From a virus, in the IMG/VR virus record IMGVR_UViG_3300023184_000176, positions 1-51,014 of that record: DNA of 51,014 nt, one strand, 5' to 3'. The notes under the pieces are model-generated. The model saw only the letters and a program-made list of their open reading frames with translations, did no database searches and was not told the DNA's origin. The position numbers and the translations under genes were made by a program. How positions within the stretch are numbered: position 1 is the stretch's first letter; every line of letters starts with the position of its first letter. Shown here one piece after another: positions 26,253 to 34,639 of the stretch.

Positions 26253-26561
26253 ATGGCTGATACGTTAGGAACTTTAGTCGACAAATTAACCACTGTTGAC
26301 TTGAAAATGTGGAATAATCAAGAACTTCTTTACGAAATAAGAAGAATGAGTTTTGAAGAATATAAATCAAAATATTTTGACACTGAGAATGGAGCAAATT
26401 TACTTTGGGATTCTTTAAAAAAGGCTTGTGATTTAAACGTCCAAAGAAATCAATTAATAAATGAAATTGATGAAAAAATAATTGAAATCGTAAATGCCCG
26501 ATTAAATGGTGAAGATTTAGATAATGGTAAATTTTTACAAAGGTCACATAAAACGTATTAA
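26253..26561 (+). CDS. Small helical protein, DUF4254/DUF6165-like
   Basis: 102 residues. GTLVDKLTTVDLKMWNNQEL and LNVQRNQLINEIDEKI give an all-helical profile. The opening pattern matches the glycosyltransferase-associated protein at 11063-11437, so both may be paralogous accessory proteins. In other genomes such proteins lie beside sugar-transfer genes, but their task is not established. It is 6 bp from the following aminotransferase gene. Confidence 0.58.
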   Translation: MADTLGTLVDKLTTVDLKMWNNQELLYEIRRMSFEEYKSKYFDTENGANLLWDSLKKACDLNVQRNQLINEIDEKIIEIVNARLNGEDLDNGKFLQRSHKTY

Positions 26562-26567
26562 ATATTT

Positions 26568-27722
26568 ATGATACCAATTTATAAACCATATCTAAATAAA
26601 GAAAATTTAAAATATGCTCACGAAGCTATTGATTCTACATGGGTTTCATCACAAGGAGAGTATTTAGATTATGTTAAAAACGAACTTAAATCTTTTTTAG
26701 GTTGTAATAAGATTATTTTAACTAATAATGGAACAACCGCAACGCACTTATTGTCATTAGCATTAAAATACAAGTATCCCCACATAACTAAAATTATTGT
26801 ACCAAATAATGTTTATGTTGCCGCATGGAATTCTTTTTTATTTGATAAAAATTATGAGTTAATTCCAATTGACGCTAATTTAGAAAGTTGGAACATAGAT
26901 GTAGAAAAAATAGGGGATAAATTGGATGAGAATACGGCAATTCTAATTGTTCATAATATCGGTAATATAATCAATGTATCAGAACTCAAAAAAAAATTCC
27001 CAAACACAGTTATAATGGAGGATAATTGTGAAGGTTTTTTAGGTAAATATAATGACAAATTTAGCGGTACCGATAGTTTTGTGTCTTCAATATCATTTTT
27101 CGGTAATAAAACTGTTACATCTGGTGAAGGTGGAGCATTCATCACAAATGATGAGGACGTTTTTAATTATATAAATACTGTTAAGAATCAAGGACAGTCA
27201 GACATTAAATTTTTACACGATGTGTTAGGTTATAACTATAGAATGACTAATTTACAAGCATCTATTTTGTACGGTCAAATTATCGATATTAATAAAATAA
27301 TAGAAATGAAATTAAATGTTTTTAAAGAATATAAAAAACATTTAGACCAAATTGAGGGTATTTCGTTTCAAAAACAAGATGAAAATACCTCCCACTCAAA
27401 CTGGATGTTTGGTATTAGATTTTTAAATTTTGACTTAGAAACTAAAAAAAAATTAGAACTATTTTTATTTGAGTCAGGTATTGATACTAGACCAATGTTT
27501 TACTCAATAACAAAACATCAATATCTATCACATATCAAATGTGATACAACAAACGCGGATATATTACAATCTCAGTGTCTAATATTACCTTCCTATCCAG
27601 AATTAACAAAAAGTCAAATAACATTTATATGTAATAAGATAAAACGATTTTTAATTAAATTAAATGAACAAAATAATAAACTTCGCCCCCAACCGGAACT
27701 CAAACAAATAGAGAAAAGATAA
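26568..27722 (+). CDS. DegT/DnrJ/EryC1-type PLP-dependent sugar aminotransferase, C-terminus altered
   Basis: 384 residues. TNNGTTATHLLSLAL binds the PLP phosphate, VIMEDNCEGFLG carries the Asp for the pyridine nitrogen, and FFGNKTVTSGEGG holds the Schiff-base Lys. This matches amino-sugar synthases such as perosamine synthetase, which transfer an amino group from glutamate to a keto-sugar nucleotide. The last 19 residues (after RFLIKL) are read through a 47 bp element that recurs at 28774 in a different frame. The native C-terminus has therefore probably been replaced by this sequence. The catalytic core looks intact. Confidence 0.85.
   Translation: MIPIYKPYLNKENLKYAHEAIDSTWVSSQGEYLDYVKNELKSFLGCNKIILTNNGTTATHLLSLALKYKYPHITKIIVPNNVYVAAWNSFLFDKNYELIPIDANLESWNIDVEKIGDKLDENTAILIVHNIGNIINVSELKKKFPNTVIMEDNCEGFLGKYNDKFSGTDSFVSSISFFGNKTVTSGEGGAFITNDEDVFNYINTVKNQGQSDIKFLHDVLGYNYRMTNLQASILYGQIIDINKIIEMKLNVFKEYKKHLDQIEGISFQKQDENTSHSNWMFGIRFLNFDLETKKKLELFLFESGIDTRPMFYSITKHQYLSHIKCDTTNADILQSQCLILPSYPELTKSQITFICNKIKRFLIKLNEQNNKLRPQPELKQIEKR
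27664..27710 (+). repeat. Element A, first copy (second copy 28774-28819)
   Basis: 47 bp nearly identical to 28774-28819 (two substitutions and one extra G). In the second copy the element is the start of a 29-residue reading frame. The extra G here shifts the frame, and the aminotransferase reads through it instead. It is the left end of the decayed duplication described in the findings. Confidence 0.8.
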
Positions 27723-27782
27723 ATTATATGAACTATTAACTAACAATGGGTTTATTAATGGTTTAATTATAAAATATAATAT

Positions 27783-27983
27783 ATGATAACAATAGTTTAC
27801 TCAACACATAAAGATTCCGAATATAATAACAAATTTAGACAACATTTGTTACAAACTGTTGGGTTTAAAGATGTACAAATATTAGAATATGTTAACCATA
27901 ATGACATTAAGTTAGAGAAAGATTGGGGTAAAAATTCATTCTTAGATTACCTATTCAATCTTATTGATAATCCAACCCAATAA
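27783..27983 (+). pseudogene. Truncated copy of the glycosyltransferase at 29586-31094
   Basis: 66 codons, nearly identical to the first part of the 502-residue glycosyltransferase downstream (MITIVYSTHKDSEYNNKF against MITIIYSTHKDSEYNNKF). An in-frame 75 bp segment is missing between NHN and DIKLEKDWGK, and the frame leaves the parent sequence after DWGKN. The missing piece is flanked in the intact gene by the 9 bp direct repeat CCATAATGA (29699-29707 and 29774-29782), so slippage or recombination between the repeats explains it. No catalytic region remains. Confidence 0.88.
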
Positions 27984-27999
27984 TATCCCATTAAAGGAG

Positions 28000-28035
28000 T
28001 AGTTTACATTAAATTAATTTAATATAAATTTTAAG
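28000..28035 (+). repeat. Element C, first copy (second copy 31105-31140); promoter-like
   Basis: A 36 bp sequence differing at two positions from 31105-31140, which lies 12 bp before phoH. Both contain ATATAAATT or GTATAAATT, close to the T4 late box. The first copy lies in the gene-poor stretch 27723-28135 and marks the right end of the decayed duplication. Confidence 0.75.
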
Positions 28036-28133
28036 AACATGAAAGTATCGCTATATGTAATTTTAATACATTTTGGATTAAAAAAAATCCAAAAGAGTAC
28101 GAAAAATATAATAATTTTTTAAAAGAAAATTAA
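28035..28133 (+). pseudogene. C-terminal remnant of an unidentified gene
   Basis: A frame open from just after a TAA at 28032 encodes 32 residues ending FWIKKNPKEYEKYNNFLKEN and has no start codon. The amino-acid pattern looks like a real protein C-terminus rather than random frame. It ends 2 bp before the methyltransferase ATG at 28136. Together with the truncated glycosyltransferase copy, it fills the longest stretch (about 410 bp) without an intact gene. Confidence 0.5.
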
Positions 28134-28135
28134 AT

Positions 28136-28777
28136 ATGACTAATGAAGAATTTTTAAAAATCGTAAAACCATATACGATGACAAGTACTGAAAGAATTAA
28201 TGAATTATTTAATTCTTTAGAATATATAAGGACTAATAAAATCAATGGAGATTTTGTCGAGTGTGGAGTTTGGAAGGGGGGTAATATTTTAGGTATTATG
28301 GAATATCTGTATTACCATAATATGACCGATAGAAATGTTTGGTTATATGATACATTCCAAGGAATGACTCAACCTGAAGATGTCGATGTCGATTTGAAAA
28401 ATCAAAAGGCGTCTGACATATTACAACAAGTTTTATGTTATTCTTCATTAAATGAAGTTAAAAAAAATTTATCAAATTCAAAATACCCAATTAATAATAT
28501 AAAATATGTTGTTGGAGATATTTGTGAAACTTTAAATTATAAAAATAATTTACCAAGTAAGATTAGTTTACTTAGATTAGATACCGATTGGTATCAATCT
28601 ACAAAAAAAGAAATGGATGTTTTATACCCTTTATTATCTAATGACGGAGTTCTTATAGTTGACGATTATGGTCATTGGCAAGGGTCTAAAAAAGCGGTTG
28701 ACGAATACTTTTTAAACAACGGATTAAAACCAATAATAGAAAAAATTGATTATACCGGAATTAAAATTATAAAATGA
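28136..28777 (+). CDS. TylF/macrocin-type SAM-dependent O-methyltransferase
   Basis: 213 residues. The sequence DFVECGVWKGGNILGIMEYL is motif I of the TylF/macrocin group, followed by WLYDTFQGMTQPEDVDVD, LRLDTDWYQSTKKEMDVLYP and VLIVDDYGHWQGSKKAVDEY with the metal-binding acidic residues. Members O-methylate sugars. The third methyltransferase of the cluster. The stop overlaps the start of the 29-residue frame that follows. Confidence 0.88.
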   Translation: MTNEEFLKIVKPYTMTSTERINELFNSLEYIRTNKINGDFVECGVWKGGNILGIMEYLYYHNMTDRNVWLYDTFQGMTQPEDVDVDLKNQKASDILQQVLCYSSLNEVKKNLSNSKYPINNIKYVVGDICETLNYKNNLPSKISLLRLDTDWYQSTKKEMDVLYPLLSNDGVLIVDDYGHWQGSKKAVDEYFLNNGLKPIIEKIDYTGIKIIK

Positions 28778-28863
28778 AGAAAATAATAAATTTCCCCCCA
28801 ACCGGAACTCAAACAAATAAAGTAAATGTTGTTGGTGGACAACAATGGTGGGTTAAATTATAA
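28774..28863 (+). CDS. Possible 29-residue peptide
   Basis: MKKIINFPPTGTQTNKVNVV is followed by GGQQWWVKL. It overlaps the upstream stop as ATGA and ends 5 bp before the next gene, spacing typical of a translated gene. The first 46 bp are element A. No family is recognised. It could be a genuine small protein or the surviving start of a larger lost gene. Confidence 0.4.
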   Translation: MKKIINFPPTGTQTNKVNVVGGQQWWVKL

Positions 28864-28867
28864 TATT

Positions 28868-29614
28868 ATGAAGATTGCGTTAGTTTGTATTGCAAAAAAT
28901 GAAGATAGGTATATCCAAGAATGGGTTAATTATCATAAAAAATTAGGGTTTGATAAAATTTTTGTTTACCAAAATGATTGGAGGTGTGACCTTGAAGACC
29001 CTAACATAGTTAAAATAGAGTTTGACGGTGTTAACAAACAAAGAGAAGCTTATAATCATTTTATTAAGACTAAACATGACGAGTATGATTGGGTTGCTTT
29101 TTTTGATGTTGACGAATTTTTAGTACTTAAAAAACACGGGAACGTTAAAGATTTTATTTCCGATTATTCTCAATTTTCATCAATTGGTGTTAATTGGGTT
29201 TTATTTGGTAATAACGGGTATTTTAAAATAGGTCACGAAACAAGTGTCCTAAAAAGATTCACTAAACGCCAGAGTTCGACAAATCCTCACATTAAATCTA
29301 TCGTAAAACTATCTGGTATTGTGACAATGTGTGTTCATAACCCCCCAAATATTTTGACTTGTGACACCAATAACAAAACATTTATCGGACCTTTTAATAA
29401 CTTTGGGGACGATAATATTGCACAATTAAATCATTACTTTTGTAAAACCGAAGAAGAATTTATTGAAAAGTGTAATCGTGGTAGAGCCGACACCCAATTT
29501 ATTGAGGGTCACAAAAGAACAATGACTGATTTTAATAACCATAATTTTAACGAAGTAGAAGACTTAACCGCAATGAATTTTTTATATGATAACAATAATT
29601 TACTCAACACATAA
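28868..29614 (+). CDS. GT92/GT2-like glycosyltransferase
   Basis: 248 residues from the ATG at 28868; an upstream frame extension to 28826 overlaps the 29-residue peptide and is not favoured. MKIALVCIAKNEDRYIQEWV, HKKLGFDKIFVYQNDW, then WVAFFDVDEFLVLKK with the DxD site (DVDEF) identify the family-92 (DUF23) type. A later ending LNHYFCKTEEEFIEKCNRG carries the conserved His. The last 29 bp overlap the start of the next glycosyltransferase gene, so translation may be coupled. Confidence 0.85.
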   Translation: MKIALVCIAKNEDRYIQEWVNYHKKLGFDKIFVYQNDWRCDLEDPNIVKIEFDGVNKQREAYNHFIKTKHDEYDWVAFFDVDEFLVLKKHGNVKDFISDYSQFSSIGVNWVLFGNNGYFKIGHETSVLKRFTKRQSSTNPHIKSIVKLSGIVTMCVHNPPNILTCDTNNKTFIGPFNNFGDDNIAQLNHYFCKTEEEFIEKCNRGRADTQFIEGHKRTMTDFNNHNFNEVEDLTAMNFLYDNNNLLNT

Positions 29615-31094
29615 AGATTCCGAATATAATAACAAATTTAGACAACATTTGTTACAAACAGTTAGTCTTAAAGATGTACAAATATTAGAATATATTAACC
29701 ATAATGAACATTCATTATCGGAACTTTACAATAAAGGTATTTCAGAATCAATATACAATATTGTTGTATGTTGCCATAATGACATTAAGTTAGAGAAAGA
29801 TTGGGGTAAAAAATTATTATTAGATTTTATTTCCAATGACGACTATGGAATTATTGGTAAGGCAGGTTCTTGTTATTTCCCCGAATCAGGTGTGTATTGG
29901 GAAAGGATGGGTCAAACAATGGTTGGTCAGGTATACCATCATCCTGAAGGAAGTAAAAAATGGGTGAATAACTATTCGGCAAAACTACCTCACTTAATAC
30001 CTGTAGTAACAATCGATGGTCTTTTTATATCGTTTGATAAAACTAAGATAAAACATAACTTTGACGAAACAATTGGTAAGTTTCATTTTTATGACCATTC
30101 ATTTTGTTTACCAAATTATTTAGAGGGAGTTAAAATTGGTGTTACATCGTCTTTTGAAATAACTCACCAATCTGTTGGTCAACCAAATCAAGAATTTTTT
30201 GATAGTAAAATTAAATTCTTAGAAAAATGGGGTAATAGATTACCGTTAGATTTAAAACCCGCCAAAGTTTATGTCCCTGATATTAAAGAAAAACCGTTAA
30301 AAAATATTGGTAAAGTTGCGATTGTTATCCCAACAAAAGGAAAAGTTAATCTTTTATTTGATTGTGTATCTTCGTTCTATGAACATTGTAACAAAGACCT
30401 ATTTGATATTTTTATTGCCGATACTGGGTCATCAGACTCTGAAAAAGAGTGGATTAAAAATAAAGTATTACCCTTTGGTAATATTAAATTATTAGAATAC
30501 GATTATTATAATTTTGCTAAGATAAATAATGATGTGGTAAAAAACCATATTACCAAAGATTACGAGTTTGTTTTATTTTGTAATAACGATATTAAAATAT
30601 TAAATAACGTTGTTTATGGGATGTTAAAAATATTTAAAGACAATCCTAGAACAGGTACGGTTGGTTGTAGACTTCACTTTGAAGATAATACAGTACAACA
30701 TGACGGCATTGTCACATTTGTAGATAAAAATCAATCCTTCAAAATTTCCCATTTAAACTTACGATGCTACTACTCATATACCTTACACACTAAAAAACTT
30801 GTTGGTAGTACAGGAGCGTTGTTAATGATTCGAAAATCGGTATTTGAAAAATGTGATTTTTTTAATGAAAACTACGATAGTTGTTTTGAGGATGTTGAGT
30901 TAAATTTAAAATGTATTTTATTAGGTTATAATAATTATTATGACGGTAGTTTGGTCTCTTATCACTATGAAAGTCAAACGAGAATGGAAGACCCTGAGAT
31001 AATAAATAAGATGACTCAGGACTATCAAAAAAATTTACTCCCATTTGTTGTAAAACATTTAGATAAACTGAAGAACTACATTATCTCCGCCTAA
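29586..31094 (+). CDS. Two-part GT2-family glycosyltransferase
   Basis: 502 residues. Residues 1-230 form a domain that starts MITIIYSTHKDSEYNNKF and includes VVCCHNDIKLEKDWG. Residues about 240-500 form a second GT2 domain (KVAIVIPTKGKVNLLFDCVS, FIADTGSSDSEKEW, FVLFCNNDIKI, GSTGALLMIRKSVFEKC, FEDVELNLKCILLGY). The second domain has the usual acidic motif NND and the ED that acts as base. The first resembles a pared-down GT2. A degraded copy of the N-terminus lies at 27783-27983. Confidence 0.85.
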   Translation: MITIIYSTHKDSEYNNKFRQHLLQTVSLKDVQILEYINHNEHSLSELYNKGISESIYNIVVCCHNDIKLEKDWGKKLLLDFISNDDYGIIGKAGSCYFPESGVYWERMGQTMVGQVYHHPEGSKKWVNNYSAKLPHLIPVVTIDGLFISFDKTKIKHNFDETIGKFHFYDHSFCLPNYLEGVKIGVTSSFEITHQSVGQPNQEFFDSKIKFLEKWGNRLPLDLKPAKVYVPDIKEKPLKNIGKVAIVIPTKGKVNLLFDCVSSFYEHCNKDLFDIFIADTGSSDSEKEWIKNKVLPFGNIKLLEYDYYNFAKINNDVVKNHITKDYEFVLFCNNDIKILNNVVYGMLKIFKDNPRTGTVGCRLHFEDNTVQHDGIVTFVDKNQSFKISHLNLRCYYSYTLHTKKLVGSTGALLMIRKSVFEKCDFFNENYDSCFEDVELNLKCILLGYNNYYDGSLVSYHYESQTRMEDPEIINKMTQDYQKNLLPFVVKHLDKLKNYIISA

Positions 31095-31104
31095 AAAATC
31101 AAAT

Positions 31105-31140
31105 TAGTTTACATTAAATTAATTTAGTATAAATTTAAAG
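31105..31140 (+). repeat. Element C, second copy, before phoH
   Basis: 36 bp repeat matching 28000-28035 with two differences. It contains TATAAATT at 31129-31136, close to the T4 late promoter box, and lies 12 bp from the phoH ATG. It probably carries the promoter for 31152 onward. Confidence 0.55.
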
Positions 31141-31151
31141 TAAAAAAGTTT

Positions 31152-31886
31152 ATGACACAAAAAAATAAACCAAATAAAAATCAATCATCTGACGAGTCAA
31201 AAAGACAATTAAATAGTAAGGAGTTGATTTCGGAAATTGTTAAGAAAAAAACTAAAGAAAAATTTTTAACCGCCAATCAAAAAAAATTTTACGACACATT
31301 AATCTCAAGTGAAATAACTGTTTGTTCAGGACCTGCGGGTGTTGGTAAAAGTTATATAACCATGAAAGCGGCAATTGATTTAATTGCTGACCCATTAACC
31401 CCTTATGAAAAAATTATTATTGTTAGACCCGCAGTTGAGGCCGAAGAAAAATTAGGTTCGTTACCAGGAAACGTTGAGGAAAAGTTGGACCCGTATATCT
31501 TTCCGTCATATTATTTATTAAATAAAATTATTGGTAAAGAGGCTCGAGAAAAATTAAAAGAAATTGATGTAATTGAGGTGTTTGCATTAGCTTACATGAG
31601 AGGAATGAATATTGATAATTCAATCCTTATTTTTGAGGAGGGTCAGAACTCATCACCAAGTCAAATGAAATTACTACTAACTCGAATAGGTTTTAATAGT
31701 AAATTCTTTATTTCAGGGGATGTTGAACAATCTGACAAATACAAAAATAAAACTCAGAGCGGATTATGGGACGCAATCGAAAAATTTAGAGGTAGTGGAG
31801 ACATATCCGTTTTTGAATTTAAAGATAAGAACGATATTGTCAGAAATAAGTTGATAAGCAAAATTTTAGAAAAATACGAAGAATAA
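31152..31886 (+). CDS. phoH: PhoH-like ATPase
   Basis: 244 residues. The Walker A motif is CSGPAGVGKSYITMKAA, IIIVRPAVEAEEKLGSLPGN is the family signature, and the Walker B region reads ILIFEEGQNSSPSQMKLLL, where most family members have DEAQN. FISGDVEQSD is sensor-like. PhoH ATPases are common in T4-like phages; their function is unsettled but is linked to RNA metabolism. The N-terminal 40 residues are a charged extension. The stop overlaps the next start (TAATG). Confidence 0.93.
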   Translation: MTQKNKPNKNQSSDESKRQLNSKELISEIVKKKTKEKFLTANQKKFYDTLISSEITVCSGPAGVGKSYITMKAAIDLIADPLTPYEKIIIVRPAVEAEEKLGSLPGNVEEKLDPYIFPSYYLLNKIIGKEAREKLKEIDVIEVFALAYMRGMNIDNSILIFEEGQNSSPSQMKLLLTRIGFNSKFFISGDVEQSDKYKNKTQSGLWDAIEKFRGSGDISVFEFKDKNDIVRNKLISKILEKYEE

Positions 31887-32488
31887 TGAGAATTGGTATT
31901 GAAATAAATGGTGTTCTGAGAAATACAATCGGGAAGATTGAGCAAACATATCAAAAATATTTAATTGACAAAACTGATGGTATTGAGAACGAGGAATCGT
32001 TTGAATATGGTATGATATTACCCGTTGATAGTTTAGTCATGAAGAACCATTTTAAATTCCAAAATGATGAGGAGTTATTCTCATTTTTATATGAGGAATT
32101 CCCGATGGAAATTTTTGGACACTCTCAGTCTTCAGAATACTCGACATTTAACGATTTAAATGAGGTATATGTTAATTTACGAGATAACCATGATTTAATT
32201 ATTGTTTCAGATGAAATTGGTAAATCTAAACCGGCCTCTTTATTTTTTATATCTAAGTTTGGGTGTCAGTTAGAAAAAATAAAATTTTATAGTAATTACA
32301 CAATTAATTCCATGTGGGATGAAATTGACCTTTTACTTACGGCAAATCCTGCTTTATTATTAGAACATCCGTCAGATAAAATATTAATTAAATATGAAAC
32401 TGACTATAATAAAAACATAAAAACTTCCCATAATATTAAGTCACTTAAGGAATTGGAAGACAAATTAAAAGAGATAATATCATGTTAA
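31886..32488 (+). CDS. Divergent HAD-like protein, probably not an active phosphatase
   Basis: 200 residues. The start MRIGIEINGVLRNTIGKIEQ aligns with the DxDGVLRD nucleophile loop of HAD phosphatases, but both Asp positions are changed (E and N). VSDEIGKSKPASLFFISKFG and MWDEIDLLLTANPALL match the later HAD elements. A helical insert lies between. Without the nucleophile Asp it probably binds rather than cleaves phosphorylated ligands. Coupled by overlap to both neighbours. Confidence 0.55.
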   Translation: MRIGIEINGVLRNTIGKIEQTYQKYLIDKTDGIENEESFEYGMILPVDSLVMKNHFKFQNDEELFSFLYEEFPMEIFGHSQSSEYSTFNDLNEVYVNLRDNHDLIIVSDEIGKSKPASLFFISKFGCQLEKIKFYSNYTINSMWDEIDLLLTANPALLLEHPSDKILIKYETDYNKNIKTSHNIKSLKELEDKLKEIISC

Positions 32489-32751
32489 AAATATTAGGAG
32501 AACACTATTACTTAGATTTAGATAAAATTGAAGAGTTCACAAACGCGGCCCCACCAGAAAACTTTACGGGGGTTTCTGAAAACCACATAAGTGTGGTTAA
32601 GTACGATATGGTTAAATTACTCATTGAAATTTTAATGACCGAAAATGAACCGATTGATGAGAAAATGGGTATGAAAAGTAATGAGGCATCAATACCCTTT
32701 AGACTGGCATTTAACAGTTTGATTAATAAAAAATTAATAAACAAATACTAA
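32482..32751 (+). CDS. Small protein of unknown function
   Basis: 89 residues, predicted strand then helices (HISVVKYDMVKLLIEILM), with a conserved-looking C-terminus (IPFRLAFNSLINKKLINKY). It overlaps the previous gene by 7 bp. No domain is recognised. Confidence 0.6.
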   Translation: MLKILGEHYYLDLDKIEEFTNAAPPENFTGVSENHISVVKYDMVKLLIEILMTENEPIDEKMGMKSNEASIPFRLAFNSLINKKLINKY

Positions 32752-32755
32752 AAAT

Positions 32756-33814
32756 ATGAATCAAGAACAAATTAAAAAAGTAGAAAAATCAATTCAGAAC
32801 ATGAAAGATAAGAAATCAAAAATCTATCTTTTAGTTCAAGATACTAAAGGCCACGCCAAAGCGTCGATTGCTTATAGTTACCGTTTAGGTATGACACTAT
32901 CAAAACAAGGATATAATATGGTTATGTTACATGAAAAATCAGATTATACAGGTGTTTCGGAATGGTTAGGTAGTGAATACATGGAATTACCTCATCAACC
33001 AATTGAAGGTCAAAACTTAGAGGTTTCACCTGAGGACTTTATAATCGTTCCCGAACTTTATGGTTTCGTTATGGGTCAAATCACAAAATTACCTTGTGGT
33101 AAAATTGTGTTATGTCAATCATATGACCATATGTTAGAAACATTACAACCAGGTCAAACTTGGGCACAATTAGGGTTTTACAAATGTATCACAACTTCTG
33201 AAACCCAAAAAGAATACATCTCAAATGTTATGAGAGGAGTATCTATCGATATTATTCCACCATATATTTCTGAAAATTTTAGATTACAACCATTACCACC
33301 AAAACCAATGATTGCGATTCATTCCAGAGAACAAAGAGATACCGCAAACATCATTAAAAACTTCTACATTAAATTTCCTCAATATAGATGGATTACGTTT
33401 AGAGATATGAGAGGATTAACCGAAAAACAATTTGCAGATGCTCTACAAGACTGTTTTCTTTCTGTGTGGGTAGACGAGACAAGTTCTTTTGGCACCTTCC
33501 CTCTTGAGTCAATGAAATCAAATGTTCCTGTATTAGGATTAGTACCTAATCTTGTACCATCATGGATGAACGAAGATAATGGTCTTTGGATTAATAATAA
33601 AAATCAAATAGTAGATTTTGTTGCGGACTTTTTACAAAATTGGTTAGAAGATAACGTTAATGAAAAAATGTACGAATCAATGTTAATAACCGTAAATGAA
33701 TCGAGTACAAAAACTGATTTTGAAAAAAATGTGATTTCTCTTTTTGACGGATTTCTCCAAACAAGATTAAACTCTTTTGAAGAACAATTAAATAAACTAG
33801 AACCAACAGAATAA
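32756..33814 (+). CDS. GT-B fold glycosyltransferase-like protein
   Basis: 352 residues. The N-terminal half begins KIYLLVQDTKGHAKASIAYS with a Rossmann-like pattern, and the second half includes PPKPMIAIHSREQRDTANII and FGTFPLESMKSNVPVLGLVP, where the Glu in PLESM sits in the donor-binding position of GT4 enzymes. It probably transfers a sugar in the cytoplasm. With the following GT2 gene it forms a second glycan pair outside the main cluster. Confidence 0.75.
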   Translation: MNQEQIKKVEKSIQNMKDKKSKIYLLVQDTKGHAKASIAYSYRLGMTLSKQGYNMVMLHEKSDYTGVSEWLGSEYMELPHQPIEGQNLEVSPEDFIIVPELYGFVMGQITKLPCGKIVLCQSYDHMLETLQPGQTWAQLGFYKCITTSETQKEYISNVMRGVSIDIIPPYISENFRLQPLPPKPMIAIHSREQRDTANIIKNFYIKFPQYRWITFRDMRGLTEKQFADALQDCFLSVWVDETSSFGTFPLESMKSNVPVLGLVPNLVPSWMNEDNGLWINNKNQIVDFVADFLQNWLEDNVNEKMYESMLITVNESSTKTDFEKNVISLFDGFLQTRLNSFEEQLNKLEPTE

Positions 33815-33835
33815 AAAAAAATAAAAATATATACT

Positions 33836-34639
33836 ATGGAAAAATTTGATGTATCGGTAATATTACCAATTAAATCGTCTAAAACAAATGGATTTGCGGA
33901 ATATTTCGAAAAAGCCATTACTTCTCTTAAAAACCAAACAAAAAAAATTAACGAACTAATAATTGTTCATACTGATGAAACATCATTAGTTGAGTTTTTA
34001 GGAAGTTTTGATTTTGGGGATTTAAAAGTAAATAAAATTGTTTGGACTAAGGACCCTAATTTCTCAGAACAAGTGAATCACGGTGTTAGGTCATCAGAAT
34101 CTAAATGGGTTTCATTATTTGAATTTGATGATGAATATTCAAACATTTGGTTTAAAAATGTTGAGAAGTACTCAATCGCTCATCCTGAAGTTGACTCATT
34201 CTTGCCTATTGTTATTGATACGGACGAAAAAGGTCAATTTGCAGGATTTACAAATGAGGCAACTTTTGCATTAAATATTGCTGCGGAAATGGGAATCTTA
34301 AGTAATGAAACACTTCAAACATATCAAAACTTTCAAATCTCAGGAATGGTTATTAAAAAATCATCATTTGTTGATTTTGGTTTATTGAAACCGTCTTTTA
34401 AATTAACGTTTGGTTATGAATTCTTTTTAAGGATGACAAATAACTCAGTAAAAATAATGTCTATACCTAAAATTGGTTATAAGCACATTAATTTACGTGA
34501 AGGGTCAATTTTTTGGAACTATAAGAATGGTGACGACAATCTAACTGATGAAGAAGTTAGATTTTGGGTGGAGTCAGCGAAAAAAGAATATTTCTTTATC
34601 AATGATAGAGCCATAAAATATACCTCACAAACAGTTTAA
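33836..34639 (+). CDS. GT2-family glycosyltransferase
   Basis: 267 residues. VSVILPIKSSKTNGFAEYFE, ITSLKNQTKKINELIIVHTD and KWVSLFEFDDEYSNIWF (DD metal site) give the GT2 order. A later FKLTFGYEFFLRMTNNS fits the acceptor end. It overlaps the sigma-factor gene by one base (TAATG), an unusual coupling between glycan and transcription genes. Confidence 0.82.
   Translation: MEKFDVSVILPIKSSKTNGFAEYFEKAITSLKNQTKKINELIIVHTDETSLVEFLGSFDFGDLKVNKIVWTKDPNFSEQVNHGVRSSESKWVSLFEFDDEYSNIWFKNVEKYSIAHPEVDSFLPIVIDTDEKGQFAGFTNEATFALNIAAEMGILSNETLQTYQNFQISGMVIKKSSFVDFGLLKPSFKLTFGYEFFLRMTNNSVKIMSIPKIGYKHINLREGSIFWNYKNGDDNLTDEEVRFWVESAKKEYFFINDRAIKYTSQTV

Noticed and set aside
26563-26569. TATTTAT at the aminotransferase start as a promoter
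   Set aside because: It overlaps the ATG itself, so it cannot serve as an upstream box; likely chance in AT-rich DNA.
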